Below are positions 9,197-17,104 of a stretch of DNA of 64,000 bases, one piece after another (position 1 is the stretch's first letter; each line of letters starts with the position of its first letter). The translations under genes and the position numbers were made by a program. Source of the stretch: Fibrobacter sp. UWB15 (GTDB lineage: Bacteria; Fibrobacterota; Fibrobacteria; Fibrobacterales; Fibrobacteraceae); the NCBI RefSeq assembly GCF_900177705.1, contig NZ_FXBA01000009.1:62001-126000 (forward strand), written 5' to 3'. Below the pieces are notes generated by a model that was given only the letters and a program-made list of their open reading frames with translations, was not told where the DNA came from and searched no databases.

Positions 9197-9210
9197 TATT
9201 TCTAGAAATA
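9197..9210. promoter_or_regulatory. 14-bp perfect palindrome between divergent genes
   Basis: TATTTCTAGAAATA is a perfect inverted repeat lying between GTG 9181 (minus) and ATG 9233 (plus). It ends 10 bp before the plus-strand TATATTTC element. Its position suits an operator controlling the sensor operon, the hydrolase gene, or both; no regulator is identified. Confidence 0.4.
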
Positions 9211-9219
9211 ACACTATGC

Positions 9220-9227
9220 TATATTTC
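9220..9227 (+). promoter_or_regulatory. TATATTTC promoter element, leaderless configuration
   Basis: Seven of eight bases match TAnnTTTG, and only 5 nt separate it from ATG 9233, so transcription would start at or next to the initiation codon. Confidence 0.5.
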
Positions 9228-9232
9228 AAGAC

Positions 9233-10321
9233 ATGAAGTTCGAAAAAGATGTATTGATGGGGCTTTTGAAACGGGCCGAAACTGAGGGTGTTTTCAACAA
9301 GGCGGTCGCCGGGTTTATTTTGCCCGACGGAAGCCGCGAGATTTTGACGCTTAATACGCCCGAAAATACGGTTTTCGACATCGCGAGCCTCACCAAGGTG
9401 TGCCCCACCTCCACACTCGCCCTGAGTTACATTCTCGAAGGCAAGCTCTCGGTCGATACAAGGGTCATCGACTTCATTCCCGAACTCCAGACCAATTACC
9501 GCGAAGACATTCGTGTTTTCCACTTGCTGACGCACAGTCTCGATTACCGCGTGCCCATGAAGACTCTGCGCACGCTGCCCGCCGAAGGCATTTTGAATGC
9601 ACTGTATACATACCAGTTTGAGAAGGCGCCCGGCGCAGATTTTAATTACGGCAACCCCGCCAGCGTACTTCTTGGAATCATATTGCAGCGCCTTATGGGC
9701 AAGGACCTGCAGCAGCAAGGCCGCGAGCGATTCTTTATTCCGCTCGGCATGACACGCTCCGGCTGGGATCCGCTAACCCGCGACTGGAATCCGATTCCGA
9801 AAGCAGAAATATCGCCGACCGAAATTTGCAGTTTCAGGGGGCGCGAAATCCAGGGCGAAATTCACGACGAAAGCGCCTGGGTGCTGCGAAAGCTATTCCC
9901 CGTCGGTAGCGCCGGCATGTTCAGCTGCGTGCCCGACTTGCTGAATTTTGTACAAATGATTTTGAACGATGGTATGATTGCAAATGGATGTGGCGGAGAA
10001 TGCGCACGGGTTGCTCCGGCGGGAATTCTCAAGATGGTCAGCGAAAACGCCTTTGCGCTCGATTCGGCCAGCAAGTATTCCACCGCCAAGGACGCCTGCA
10101 CCGCCCTCGGCTGGGAACTGAACAGCGCGAAGTTCATGGGTACAAAAATTTCGCCGCACACCTTCGGCAAGACGGGATTCACCGGCGCAAGCATCGTAGC
10201 CGATCCCGACAAGGGTGCCGCCGTGGTGCTGCTCAGTAACTTTACCTACCCGCACCGCGAAGCGAATGCCGACCGCATCCACGCCTTCCGCGCATCCCTT
10301 AGCGACGCCTTCTTCGGATAA
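9233..10321 (+). CDS. Serine hydrolase of the beta-lactamase/PBP4* (class C-like) family
   Basis: The 362-aa protein has the SxxK motif in IASLTKVCP and the YxN motif in FNYGNPAS, followed by LMGKDLQQQGRERFFIPLGM, typical of beta-lactamase-related (COG1680) hydrolases, esterases and D-Ala-peptidases. A third motif candidate is FGKTGFTGAS near the C-terminus (KTG-like). There is no clear signal peptide, so a cytoplasmic location is likely. The ATG is 5 nt after a TATATTTC element. It is divergent from the sensor operon and followed within 18 bp by the TSUP gene, which has its own promoter element. The physiological substrate cannot be told. Confidence 0.85.
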   Translation: MKFEKDVLMGLLKRAETEGVFNKAVAGFILPDGSREILTLNTPENTVFDIASLTKVCPTSTLALSYILEGKLSVDTRVIDFIPELQTNYREDIRVFHLLTHSLDYRVPMKTLRTLPAEGILNALYTYQFEKAPGADFNYGNPASVLLGIILQRLMGKDLQQQGRERFFIPLGMTRSGWDPLTRDWNPIPKAEISPTEICSFRGREIQGEIHDESAWVLRKLFPVGSAGMFSCVPDLLNFVQMILNDGMIANGCGGECARVAPAGILKMVSENAFALDSASKYSTAKDACTALGWELNSAKFMGTKISPHTFGKTGFTGASIVADPDKGAAVVLLSNFTYPHREANADRIHAFRASLSDAFFG

Positions 10322-10324
10322 TTC

Positions 10325-10332
10325 TATATTTG
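10325..10332 (+). promoter_or_regulatory. TATATTTG promoter element, leaderless configuration
   Basis: This is an exact TAnnTTTG match located right after the hydrolase stop codon, with 6 nt to ATG 10339. Confidence 0.55.
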
Positions 10333-10338
10333 GGCGCG

Positions 10339-11112
10339 ATGAATTTCGAGCCTACAGCACTTGCACTTTACGCCGCCTATTTCGTATTAGGCGCAGTGGT
10401 AAGTCTTATCAATAGTATCGCAGGCGGCGGCTCTACCTTGAGCCTGCCTATCATGATTTTCCTTGGGATGCCCGCCACTGTTGCAAACGGTACGAATCGT
10501 ATAGGACTCATTATCGGGAATTTCAGCAGCGCCTTCAACCTGGCGCGTCACGGCTACCTGAACAAGCGCGTTTTCTTTCAACTGCTCACGCCCACTATCC
10601 TCGGTGCCCTTCTTGGAGCATGTTTCCTAGTGCGCATCGGTGACAAGCTGTTCCAGGCAATTCTTGCCGTCGTCATCTGCCTTGTGGTCGTCATGAGCAA
10701 CCTGCGCAAGGATATCCTGGGCAAACCTCCGGTGGCTCCACCTGAAAAGTTGACTCTCAAAGGCGCTCTTGGATTTTTCGCCATCGCCGTTTACGGTTGC
10801 ATCGTGCAAGTTGGTGTCGGATTTGTGCAGATTTTTGGACTCACGCGCTACACCGGACTTGCGCCAATCCAGATTAACGCCCTCAAGAATTCCCTCACCA
10901 ACGTGTTCTTGGTGGTAAGTACCGTCACCCTTGGAATCAACGGCAAAATCAACTGGCCCATTGCGGTGTTGATGGCAGGTGGCGCCTGGGTTGGAGGCTA
11001 TTTCGGGAGCTTTTTGCAGCGTAAAAAAGGCAACAAGTTTATTCAGCGATTCATTAGCGTTTGCAGCATCGGCATGGCAATTGCGCTTGTTGTGGACTTG
11101 ATTGTGAAATAA
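10339..11112 (+). CDS. TSUP (TauE/SafE) family membrane transporter
   Basis: The 257-aa protein is almost wholly hydrophobic, with about eight predicted TM helices. It shows the TSUP signature SLINSIAGGGSTLSLPIM near the start and a repeated second half (VGVGFVQIFGLTRYTGL, INALKNSLTNVF, GGAWVGGYFGS). The family exports or imports sulfonates, sulfite and other organic anions; the substrate is not predictable. I chose ATG 10339 over a TTG three codons upstream because a TATATTTG element ends 6 nt before it. Its stop codon directly abuts the stop of the convergent gene at 11113. Confidence 0.88.
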   Translation: MNFEPTALALYAAYFVLGAVVSLINSIAGGGSTLSLPIMIFLGMPATVANGTNRIGLIIGNFSSAFNLARHGYLNKRVFFQLLTPTILGALLGACFLVRIGDKLFQAILAVVICLVVVMSNLRKDILGKPPVAPPEKLTLKGALGFFAIAVYGCIVQVGVGFVQIFGLTRYTGLAPIQINALKNSLTNVFLVVSTVTLGINGKINWPIAVLMAGGAWVGGYFGSFLQRKKGNKFIQRFISVCSIGMAIALVVDLIVK

Positions 11113-12063
11113 TCAACTCTTGATGTTCTTGTAGTGTTCGACTAGCTGCTTTAAGTTAAAAGCCTCTTTCTTTTCCTGCACGGTTTTCAAGCCCGACATG
11201 ATTTCGGCGAAGTAATTCGCCAACTCCGCATCGCCGGCCAAAAAAGCTTCTTCACAATTCTTTTTCGCGACCGCCACGACATCCGGATTAAATCCGAGTG
11301 TAATGCCAAAGCGCTTTAAGGACTCCGTGATGCTTTCGTCATTCGATTGGTCATGCTCAACATCGACCATCGTGGCGTACCCCAAAATGTCATCGACGAT
11401 TTCATCAAGAGCGCAACCGGAATCCGTATAATTTAGACGCGCGAAACTGCAGTATACCGCCTCCAAATACATCTTTTTGTAAAGGAAATAATTGCGCAGG
11501 AATCTAAAACAGAGAATCAAATCGCTCGCCCGGTAGGCGACTTTCATGGCCGCCACTGCATCTTCTACTACATTCTCCCAACGCCCTTGATCGCTATGGA
11601 TTCGTGCAAGCATGAGCCTGTATTTTGCCGAAACCGGGTTCCATTTTGTCGCATTGGACATTGCCTTTTCTGCGTCAGGATAATTTGCCAGGTTCAATTC
11701 CAAAAGGCCTGCCTGCCGCCAAATAAATTCCATCGGGCAGCAGGAATGAACGTTCTTTACCAATCGACTTGATTGAGCCTCAAAATAATGCCAGTAAAGG
11801 GCGCGTTCCATTCTGCTGGAAATCGAGATATATTCGACGGAATCGTCAGAAACGAACGGATGATCTTCTGCCACCTTCACCAAGGGGCTGATTATATCTA
11901 AGGCGGTTTGATAATCCCTTTCGTTAGTTTGCACATCAAGCGATTCCTGCAAAAGACTCATCACGCCATCACGCCCTTCGAAAACCTGGAGCTTTTTCCC
12001 AAAGATGGCCACCCGGACACGGAACAAGGCTTCAAGCGTATTTATTCTGTCAGTAAAAAACAT
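11113..12063 (-). CDS. Helical-repeat (TPR-like) cytoplasmic protein of unknown function
   Basis: The 316-aa protein is predominantly alpha-helical. Repeated segments resemble TPR units, for example a helix pair around FIWRQAGLLELNLANYPDAE then KAMSNATKWNPVSAKYRLML, and ARIHSDQGRWENVVEDAVAA. There is no signal peptide or catalytic motif. I chose ATG 12063 because AGGGGAT precedes it by about 4 nt and a TATATTTC element lies about 34 nt upstream; a longer in-frame extension overlaps the GIY-YIG gene. It probably acts as a protein-protein scaffold. I do not recognise a named family. Confidence 0.65.
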   Translation of the reverse strand: MFFTDRINTLEALFRVRVAIFGKKLQVFEGRDGVMSLLQESLDVQTNERDYQTALDIISPLVKVAEDHPFVSDDSVEYISISSRMERALYWHYFEAQSSRLVKNVHSCCPMEFIWRQAGLLELNLANYPDAEKAMSNATKWNPVSAKYRLMLARIHSDQGRWENVVEDAVAAMKVAYRASDLILCFRFLRNYFLYKKMYLEAVYCSFARLNYTDSGCALDEIVDDILGYATMVDVEHDQSNDESITESLKRFGITLGFNPDVVAVAKKNCEEAFLAGDAELANYFAEIMSGLKTVQEKKEAFNLKQLVEHYKNIKS

Positions 12064-12096
12064 TTCATCCCCTATTTCGACAGATTCTTTCTTGCA

Positions 12097-12104
12097 GAAA
12101 TATA
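12097..12104 (-). promoter_or_regulatory. TATATTTC promoter element for the TPR-like gene
   Basis: It lies about 34 nt before ATG 12063, just upstream of the GIY-YIG stop codon on the transcribed strand, giving a short leader that contains the AGGGGAT ribosome-binding site. Confidence 0.4.
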
Positions 12105-12109
12105 CAATA

Positions 12110-12460
12110 TCAATCGTCGTGAGAGGTAATGTTTTCCCGTTTTTCGCGGCGCTTGCGGGCGCGACATTCTTCAAGCGTTTCGCCGAGGCCTGCGAGCAGT
12201 TCTGCGGCCAGGGTCACATTCCCTGCGGCGAGCAGCTCCTTTTGCGGGCGGGGCAGTTTCTTGATGCGCGCCTCCAGACGCAGCGCCTCTTCGTGGGAGG
12301 AAAGCTCAAATTTTCTTAAAATGCATTCCGGCGGGAACGCCTTGGTAAACTTCGCTCCCTTGCCGGATTTATGTTGTTCAAAACGAGCTTCTACATCCAC
12401 AGCATACCCCGTATAAATGCGGTTGCCCGCACAACGGAGCATGTACACAAAGTGCGACAT
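12110..12460 (-). CDS. GIY-YIG domain protein (UPF0213/YhbQ type)
   Basis: The 116-aa protein begins with the single-domain GIY-YIG pattern VYMLRCAGNRIYTGYAVDVEAR, followed by FEQHKSGKGAKFTKAFPPE and a helical, basic C-terminus (RKRREKREN). Related small proteins are structure-specific nuclease-like DNA-binding proteins of uncertain role. The ATG overlaps the nhaA stop in a TAATG junction, so it is co-transcribed with nhaA. The C-terminal 30 residues are more charged than in minimal UPF0213 members. Confidence 0.85.
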   Translation of the reverse strand: MSHFVYMLRCAGNRIYTGYAVDVEARFEQHKSGKGAKFTKAFPPECILRKFELSSHEEALRLEARIKKLPRPQKELLAAGNVTLAAELLAGLGETLEECRARKRREKRENITSHDD

Positions 12461-13806
12461 TACGATTCTTCGTGATGCGCCTTCGACACGAGGTTCATGT
12501 AGATGGTGCCAAGGATTGCGGCACAGAAGCTACCCATGAGAATACCGAGCTTCGCGGAATCCTGACGGTCGCCCACCTCGAAAGCGAGGTTAGCTACAAA
12601 CAAGGCCATGGTAAAGCCGATACCGGCAAGCATACCGCCGCCCCACAAAATCTTCCAGCTGTAGCTCGGCTTCACCGACACGCCAATCTTTACGGCAAGC
12701 AAACTGAACAGGAAAATGCCAATCGGCTTACCCAGGATCAAGGCGAGCGCCACCGCACCCATCACCGGCACTTCCACTCCACCGAGCTTGATTTCGACAC
12801 CTGCGTTGCTGAGTGCAAACAGCGGCATAATAAAGAAGTTCACCCACGGCACGAGCGGTTTGAAGAAACGTTCCTGCATCGAGATACTTTCGCGGGCACC
12901 ACGCTTCAAAAGCGTAAACACTTCGTACTGTTCGTTGCGGTCCTTCGCTTCGCCCGAAAGAGCGCCACCCACGCTGCCAGCGAAATGAGCAAGCTTGCCC
13001 TTCGCAAGCACAGGCTTTGCCGGCACCGAGAGTCCGAGCAGCACGCCCGCAATAGTCGGGTGCACGCCGCTCTTCACAAAGAACGCCCACACCGCAATAC
13101 CGATCACGCCATGCAAAAGCAAGTTGCGCACGCCAATTCTAAACATCACGTTGATCAAGGCGAGCAAGGCAAAACCCGTACCGAGCGCAACAAAGTTCAC
13201 GCCGTCGCCGCTCGGGTAACCGATTGCAATCACGAGAATTGCACCGATATCGTCGGCAATCGCCAGAGTCAAAATCATCACACGCAGGGCATGCGGCACT
13301 TTTTTACCGAGAATGGCCATGCAACCCACCACAAAAGCAATATCCGTTGCAGTCGGAACTCCCCAACCGTGGGCCGCACTATTGGCGCCATGCGGGCAAA
13401 GCAGCAAGTAAATCAAAGCCGGGAACAACATACCGCCAGCCGCCGCGATAATCGGGAGGCTCGCCGCCTTCGGGTTCCTGAGTTCGCCATAGGTCATTTC
13501 GCCCTTGACTTCAAGCCCGATATTGAAGAAGAAAATCGTCATCATGGCGTCGTTAATGAGCCAATGCAAATCGGCCGACCCAACCCAACTGCCAATCGTC
13601 AAGGCAAACGGCATGTGCCAAACATGATGGTAAGATTCAGGGCTGATATTCGCCCAGATCAGGGCCGCAATCGTCATGATAATCAAAACGATGCCACCGG
13701 TCGTTTCCACCTTCATCAACCGTTCCATCGGCGTGATGATTTTGCGGATGGGGGTTTCCGGGAACAAATCTTCAATCTTGTCGCTGCTCGTTACTTTTGC
13801 CGACAT
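12460..13806 (-). CDS. nhaA: Na+/H+ antiporter NhaA
   Basis: The 448-aa inner-membrane protein has the complete NhaA pattern: GGIVLIIMTIAALIWAN, NDAMMTIFFFNIGLEVKGE, WGVPTATDIAFVVG, and the ion-binding aspartate pair in LAIADDIGAI. The C-terminal segment WKILWGGGMLAGIGFTMALF is equally typical. It exchanges Na+ (or Li+) for protons for pH and sodium homeostasis, relevant in rumen fluid. A hydrophilic stretch of about 25 residues (AKDRNEQYEVFTLLKRGA) sits where NhaA proteins have a cytoplasmic loop. It heads a two-gene unit with the GIY-YIG gene; the ribosome-binding site is weak (AGGTAG). Confidence 0.95.
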   Translation of the reverse strand: MSAKVTSSDKIEDLFPETPIRKIITPMERLMKVETTGGIVLIIMTIAALIWANISPESYHHVWHMPFALTIGSWVGSADLHWLINDAMMTIFFFNIGLEVKGEMTYGELRNPKAASLPIIAAAGGMLFPALIYLLLCPHGANSAAHGWGVPTATDIAFVVGCMAILGKKVPHALRVMILTLAIADDIGAILVIAIGYPSGDGVNFVALGTGFALLALINVMFRIGVRNLLLHGVIGIAVWAFFVKSGVHPTIAGVLLGLSVPAKPVLAKGKLAHFAGSVGGALSGEAKDRNEQYEVFTLLKRGARESISMQERFFKPLVPWVNFFIMPLFALSNAGVEIKLGGVEVPVMGAVALALILGKPIGIFLFSLLAVKIGVSVKPSYSWKILWGGGMLAGIGFTMALFVANLAFEVGDRQDSAKLGILMGSFCAAILGTIYMNLVSKAHHEES

Positions 13807-13979
13807 AGCTACCTGTAATTAGGGTTGAGTGATTCAGCCTTGCGCTTAACAAAATAATCATTTTTTCGAGGTGCGAGAGCATAAATCGATGCAAAACTAC
13901 GATTTTGGCGATAAAAGGAAAAAAATCGGGGGTGAATATTCCCCATGACCTACAATTATCCCCCTCTTCCGCTCTCTGC

Positions 13980-14017
13980 TACATACTAAATGACTCGAAA
14001 GCGGCTTTTAGTATGTA
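13980..14017. repeat. Inverted repeat IR1 (TACATACTAAA/TTTAGTATGTA)
   Basis: Perfect 11-bp arms at 13980-13990 and 14007-14017 are separated by 16 bp containing CTCGAAAGCGGC. This is the most perfect of three copies. Confidence 0.7.
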
Positions 14018-14042
14018 ATTCCATGCAGTTCGCCAAAGCGCT

Positions 14043-14080
14043 TACATATTGAACTCGCTTTTTCTGGCGCTCGGTATGTA
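14043..14080. repeat. Inverted repeat IR2, diverged copy
   Basis: The arms TACATATTGA (14043) and TCGGTATGTA (to 14080) keep the outer TACATA/TATGTA core, with two mismatches inside. The overall length of 38 bp is identical to IR1, and the loop also holds a CTCGC run. Confidence 0.6.
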
Positions 14081-14189
14081 ATTTCAGAATAAATTAACCG
14101 AACTTTGTCCCTAAAAAGACCATTTTGCGACTCAAATTCCAGCTTGACGGGGCAAAAGTCTCGATTGTGGACTGTCTTCGTCCATTTTT

Positions 14190-14226
14190 TACATACTAAA
14201 CAATTTTTTTCCCAATTCAGTATGTA
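14190..14226. repeat. Inverted repeat IR3
   Basis: The left arm TACATACTAAA is identical to IR1 and the right arm TTCAGTATGTA has one mismatch. The loop is 15 bp and T-rich, and the total length is 37 bp. Confidence 0.65.
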
Positions 14227-14465
14227 AGCTTCGCCCGCAAAGCCCTATTTTTTCCCAAATATGCATTCTCTCGCCATTTAGCAGCCCAGCGCCATACCAG
14301 AGTAAATACAATGCAACTTTCCAACAGCCCGCAGGCACGTTACTCAATCGGCGTTGTGTGCCATTTGACAAACTTTGCATTATTTTGTACATTAGCCGCA
14401 TTCCCAAGCGTTTGCTATGTCTTAACAACATATCAGCGCTTTTTTTTGTTTAACAAGGAAAAACA

Positions 14466-15281
14466 ATGGGAATGCAACATACACAAAACGATCCGTTGGT
14501 TCTTGCGGCGAATAGGCAACGCTCGTCACTTCGTGAGCTGCTCGCGAAAATTCCTGAAAAGCCAAGGCATCTACCTATAGGGAATCTCCGCGTTATCACA
14601 AACCACAATCGCCCGCAGTATTACATCGTGGAACCGCATGGAGCGTCAAACGGCACCTACCTTCCGCGCAAGGAAATTCGCAAGGCGCGGGCGATTGCCC
14701 AGCGCGACTACAACAGGAACGCGGCGGACGCCCTCAAAAAGCAGATCTCGACCATTGACCGGTTTCTTGCCGATTACCGACCAGGAGCGCTTGACGCAAC
14801 CTACACCGGACTCAATCCCGGCCGCCGCGTCCTTGTTGCGCCCGTGCACGAACCTGACGAAGACTTTATCGCCGCATGGCTGCATGTACCCTATACCGGC
14901 AAGCCCTTCGAGATCAATGCCCCGGAACTTTACACGGGCACGGGCGTGCGCGTCCGCTCCAAGTCCGAAGTCATTATCGCGGACGCGCTCAGTCGCGCAG
15001 GAGTCCCCTTCCGCTACGAATACCCCACGAGCGTCAAGGGTTGGGGCACGCTCTACCCCGACTTTACCTGCCTCGACAAGCGTTCCCGCGAAGAAATCAT
15101 CTGGGAGCACTTCGGACTCATGAGTGACCCAGACTACGCCGAGAAAACCGTCCAGAAGATCGCCCACTATGCGGCGAGCGGCTACATTCTCGGCAAGAAT
15201 TTCATCGCCACCTTCGAGACAGCCGCTAAAGCGCTCTCCGTGAAGCAGGTCGAACATTACATCAGGGCGTTGCTAATCTAA
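14466..15281 (+). CDS. PD-(D/E)xK nuclease-like hypothetical protein
   Basis: The 271-aa protein has a basic helical N-terminal half (about 1-110) and a C-terminal segment VRSKSEVIIADALSRAGV, PFRYEYP, LYPDFTCLD, EEIIWEHFGLM. This spacing of Glu168, Asp199 and Glu214 fits a PD-(D/E)xK fold, although His215 stands where Lys is usual. Similar uncharacterised proteins occur in anaerobic Firmicutes, so horizontal acquisition is possible. There is no signal peptide. An AAGGA ribosome-binding site lies 6 nt before the ATG. It is a single gene downstream of the triple inverted-repeat region. DNA cleavage or repair is only a guess. Confidence 0.7.
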   Translation: MGMQHTQNDPLVLAANRQRSSLRELLAKIPEKPRHLPIGNLRVITNHNRPQYYIVEPHGASNGTYLPRKEIRKARAIAQRDYNRNAADALKKQISTIDRFLADYRPGALDATYTGLNPGRRVLVAPVHEPDEDFIAAWLHVPYTGKPFEINAPELYTGTGVRVRSKSEVIIADALSRAGVPFRYEYPTSVKGWGTLYPDFTCLDKRSREEIIWEHFGLMSDPDYAEKTVQKIAHYAASGYILGKNFIATFETAAKALSVKQVEHYIRALLI

Positions 15282-15488
15282 AAGCAAATGTAACGCCTAT
15301 TCAAAGTTCGATCGAGAAATCGAAAATGCGAAATAAATCACTTTTTCAATCGACAGATAACGCCCGCGGCCCTATATTCAGAATTAAATGTATATTATAG
15401 CTAGGCATATAATTTAAGAAGCAGCTCTTATCTGGTAGGTATTTGTCTCTGCACCGGATTGGATGTTTCTTACACCAAGGAGATGGAT

Positions 15489-16988
15489 ATGAAACGATAC
15501 GCCTACGTTCTGGCCCTGTCCGTTGCGGCGCCGCTTGTCGCCTTGACCGGCTGCGGTGATTCGGATTCCTCGCCCAACACCCCGAAAGACGACCCGAACA
15601 CAGAAGTCCAGATGGATTCCGTAAAGACGGTCGACGACCTGCCGAGCTGCACTGAAAAGCGCGAGGAAAAGGTCTCGTTCATCGAAGACGATTCTTCTAT
15701 CCGCATCTGCCTTGACGAAAAATGGGAAGAGGCAGAAGATGTCGCCGCGATAAGGGAAGACCTTCCCAACTGTTCCGACAAGCGCAATGGCGTCTCGGCC
15801 TATGTTCTTGACGAGCACGGATTCCTGACATGTACCGAAGGCCGCTGGAAATCTGAAAGCACTTCTGACGAAAAATCAAGTTCGTCCAAGAAGACGGATA
15901 AATCAAGCTCGTCTACCGAAAAGAACAGTTCCGGAAACGAAAAGGTCTCTTCGGCGAAGGACGAATCTTCAAGTTCCGCCGAGGCGAAGAGTTCCTCTTC
16001 CGAAAAGGAGGAAAAATCCAGTAGCTCCTCGAAAGATGTCAAGCCCGCAAAGGCTTCGTTGACGGCTACAATTTACGACACCGATGCATCACTGCATCCG
16101 CTGTTCTCTTGCGATGTCGGCAACCACGGTCTCTCTGCTGGCGAAGGATGCCAAACCGGAGCTCAGGGTGTTGATGCAAAAACCGCAGTCGCGGCAGTCA
16201 ATGCCTGTTTCGGAGTAATCCAGGGAGCTGTAGAAACAACCCTAGGTGAAAACAAGAAACCGACTCTCGCCGAAGACGGCAAAGCCTGTTTCATAGACGA
16301 AAAATACTTCAACCAGTTGTTCAACTACACGGAGGGTGTAAACGAAGTAACCGCTTGGGAAATGCCTTTTGAGAAAAATGAAGATGGCCTATGGGGATTC
16401 AATTCCGATACAGTTCACACAGCTGGTGATGTTGGCGGATTTTTTCCTGTTGAAAATACAACAGACAACGATATTATAGCGGTCAACGGAATCAAACAAG
16501 GCCCCACACTAGACGCTAGGACAGTGCGCAAAGCCGATGGACCATTTTTTATTTCCGATACAATAGATTTCTACCACTACTGCAACTCCGCTGGTTGGAC
16601 AGGCGGTCGCGAATGCAACGGACTATTTGCAAATGGCGATACTCCCAGCTTATGGAACTGGGTAGGCGTTTCAAGATGGACAGGAAATAACCGTAACCAA
16701 CACTTCTGTATGGAAATTCACGGATCTTTCACTTACTCCGACAGTCTCGAAGCTGCGTTTTCGGCCAATGGCGACCAGTGGGTGTTTATCGGCAACAAGC
16801 TAGCCGTAGATAACGGCGGCAACCACGTAAACGCACCAAGTTTCGTGCAGCTGAAAACACTGAACAAGACTTACAGCTCGTACATGAAAGAAGGCAAGGA
16901 TTACCCCATCGATATTTTCTTCTGTGCCCGTCGAACAACAATGAGCGGTTTCAGCATCCAGACAAACTTCCCTATAAAGCAGAATTAA
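15489..16988 (+). CDS. Fibro-slime domain lipoprotein
   Basis: The 499-aa protein has a lipobox (ALTGC, Cys22) and two tandem modules of about 40 residues with the pattern LPSC/LPNC-x-KR...W (about 50-125). A Ser/Lys-rich linker follows (about 125-190), then a C-terminal fibro-slime domain (about 340-499: QHFCMEIHGSFTYSD, GDQWVFIGNKLAVDNGG, YPIDIFFCARRTT). The domain is shared by Fibrobacter surface proteins and slime-mould adhesion/PA14-like proteins, and adhesion to plant fibre is the usual inference. ATG 15489 is chosen because GGAG lies 6 nt upstream; an earlier ATG directly abuts that GGAG. A TATATTCA element at 15373 may drive it. A strong terminator follows. Confidence 0.88.
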   Translation: MKRYAYVLALSVAAPLVALTGCGDSDSSPNTPKDDPNTEVQMDSVKTVDDLPSCTEKREEKVSFIEDDSSIRICLDEKWEEAEDVAAIREDLPNCSDKRNGVSAYVLDEHGFLTCTEGRWKSESTSDEKSSSSKKTDKSSSSTEKNSSGNEKVSSAKDESSSSAEAKSSSSEKEEKSSSSSKDVKPAKASLTATIYDTDASLHPLFSCDVGNHGLSAGEGCQTGAQGVDAKTAVAAVNACFGVIQGAVETTLGENKKPTLAEDGKACFIDEKYFNQLFNYTEGVNEVTAWEMPFEKNEDGLWGFNSDTVHTAGDVGGFFPVENTTDNDIIAVNGIKQGPTLDARTVRKADGPFFISDTIDFYHYCNSAGWTGGRECNGLFANGDTPSLWNWVGVSRWTGNNRNQHFCMEIHGSFTYSDSLEAAFSANGDQWVFIGNKLAVDNGGNHVNAPSFVQLKTLNKTYSSYMKEGKDYPIDIFFCARRTTMSGFSIQTNFPIKQN

Positions 16989-17010
16989 CCGCTATACACC
17001 TAGAAATTGC

Positions 17011-17038
17011 AAAAGGAGACTAAAAGTCTCCTTTTTTT
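17011..17038 (+). terminator. Intrinsic terminator after the fibro-slime gene
   Basis: The stem AAAAGGAGACT / AGTCTCCTTTT has a 3-nt loop and is followed by seven T's. Confidence 0.85.
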
Positions 17039-17075
17039 ATTATCCTGGCGATTACTCCCTGCCCCTACACTTTTG

Positions 17076-17083
17076 TATATTCT
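17076..17083 (+). promoter_or_regulatory. TATATTCT promoter element for the DUF58 gene
   Basis: It lies 21 nt before ATG 17105 and just after the preceding terminator, with TTTTG immediately upstream. Confidence 0.4.
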
Positions 17084-17104
17084 TGGTGTAAAAGAGACTT
17101 TGAA

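Larger units (their letters stand above)
13807..14465. other. 659-bp gene-free region with three inverted repeats
   Basis: No convincing coding sequence is present. A minus-strand open frame at 14189-14431 has no family resemblance and overlaps a repeat. The stretch is A+T-richer than its flanks. It contains three copies of a TACATACTAAA...TTTAGTATGTA stem-loop between 13980 and 14226, and it lies between the divergent starts of nhaA (minus) and the PD-(D/E)xK-like gene (plus). Confidence 0.6.

Noticed and set aside
9182-9718. N-terminal extension of hybrid sensor A to an ATG at 9718 (1058 aa).
   Set aside because: It would be antisense to half of the well-supported serine hydrolase gene and its sequence has no domain character. 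The signal/TM1 begins just after GTG 9181.
12472-13818. 448-aa plus-strand open frame opposite nhaA.
   Set aside because: It is rich in His, Arg and Gln with no family resemblance, mirroring the codon bias of nhaA. The NhaA frame is unambiguous.
13980-14226. The three inverted repeats as intrinsic terminators.
   Set aside because: The stems are A+T-rich without a following T-tract, loops are 15-16 nt, and no gene ends just upstream on either strand.
14189-14431. 80-aa minus-strand open frame in the gene-free region.
   Set aside because: It has no ribosome-binding site or domain, and its C-terminal codons run into inverted repeat IR3.
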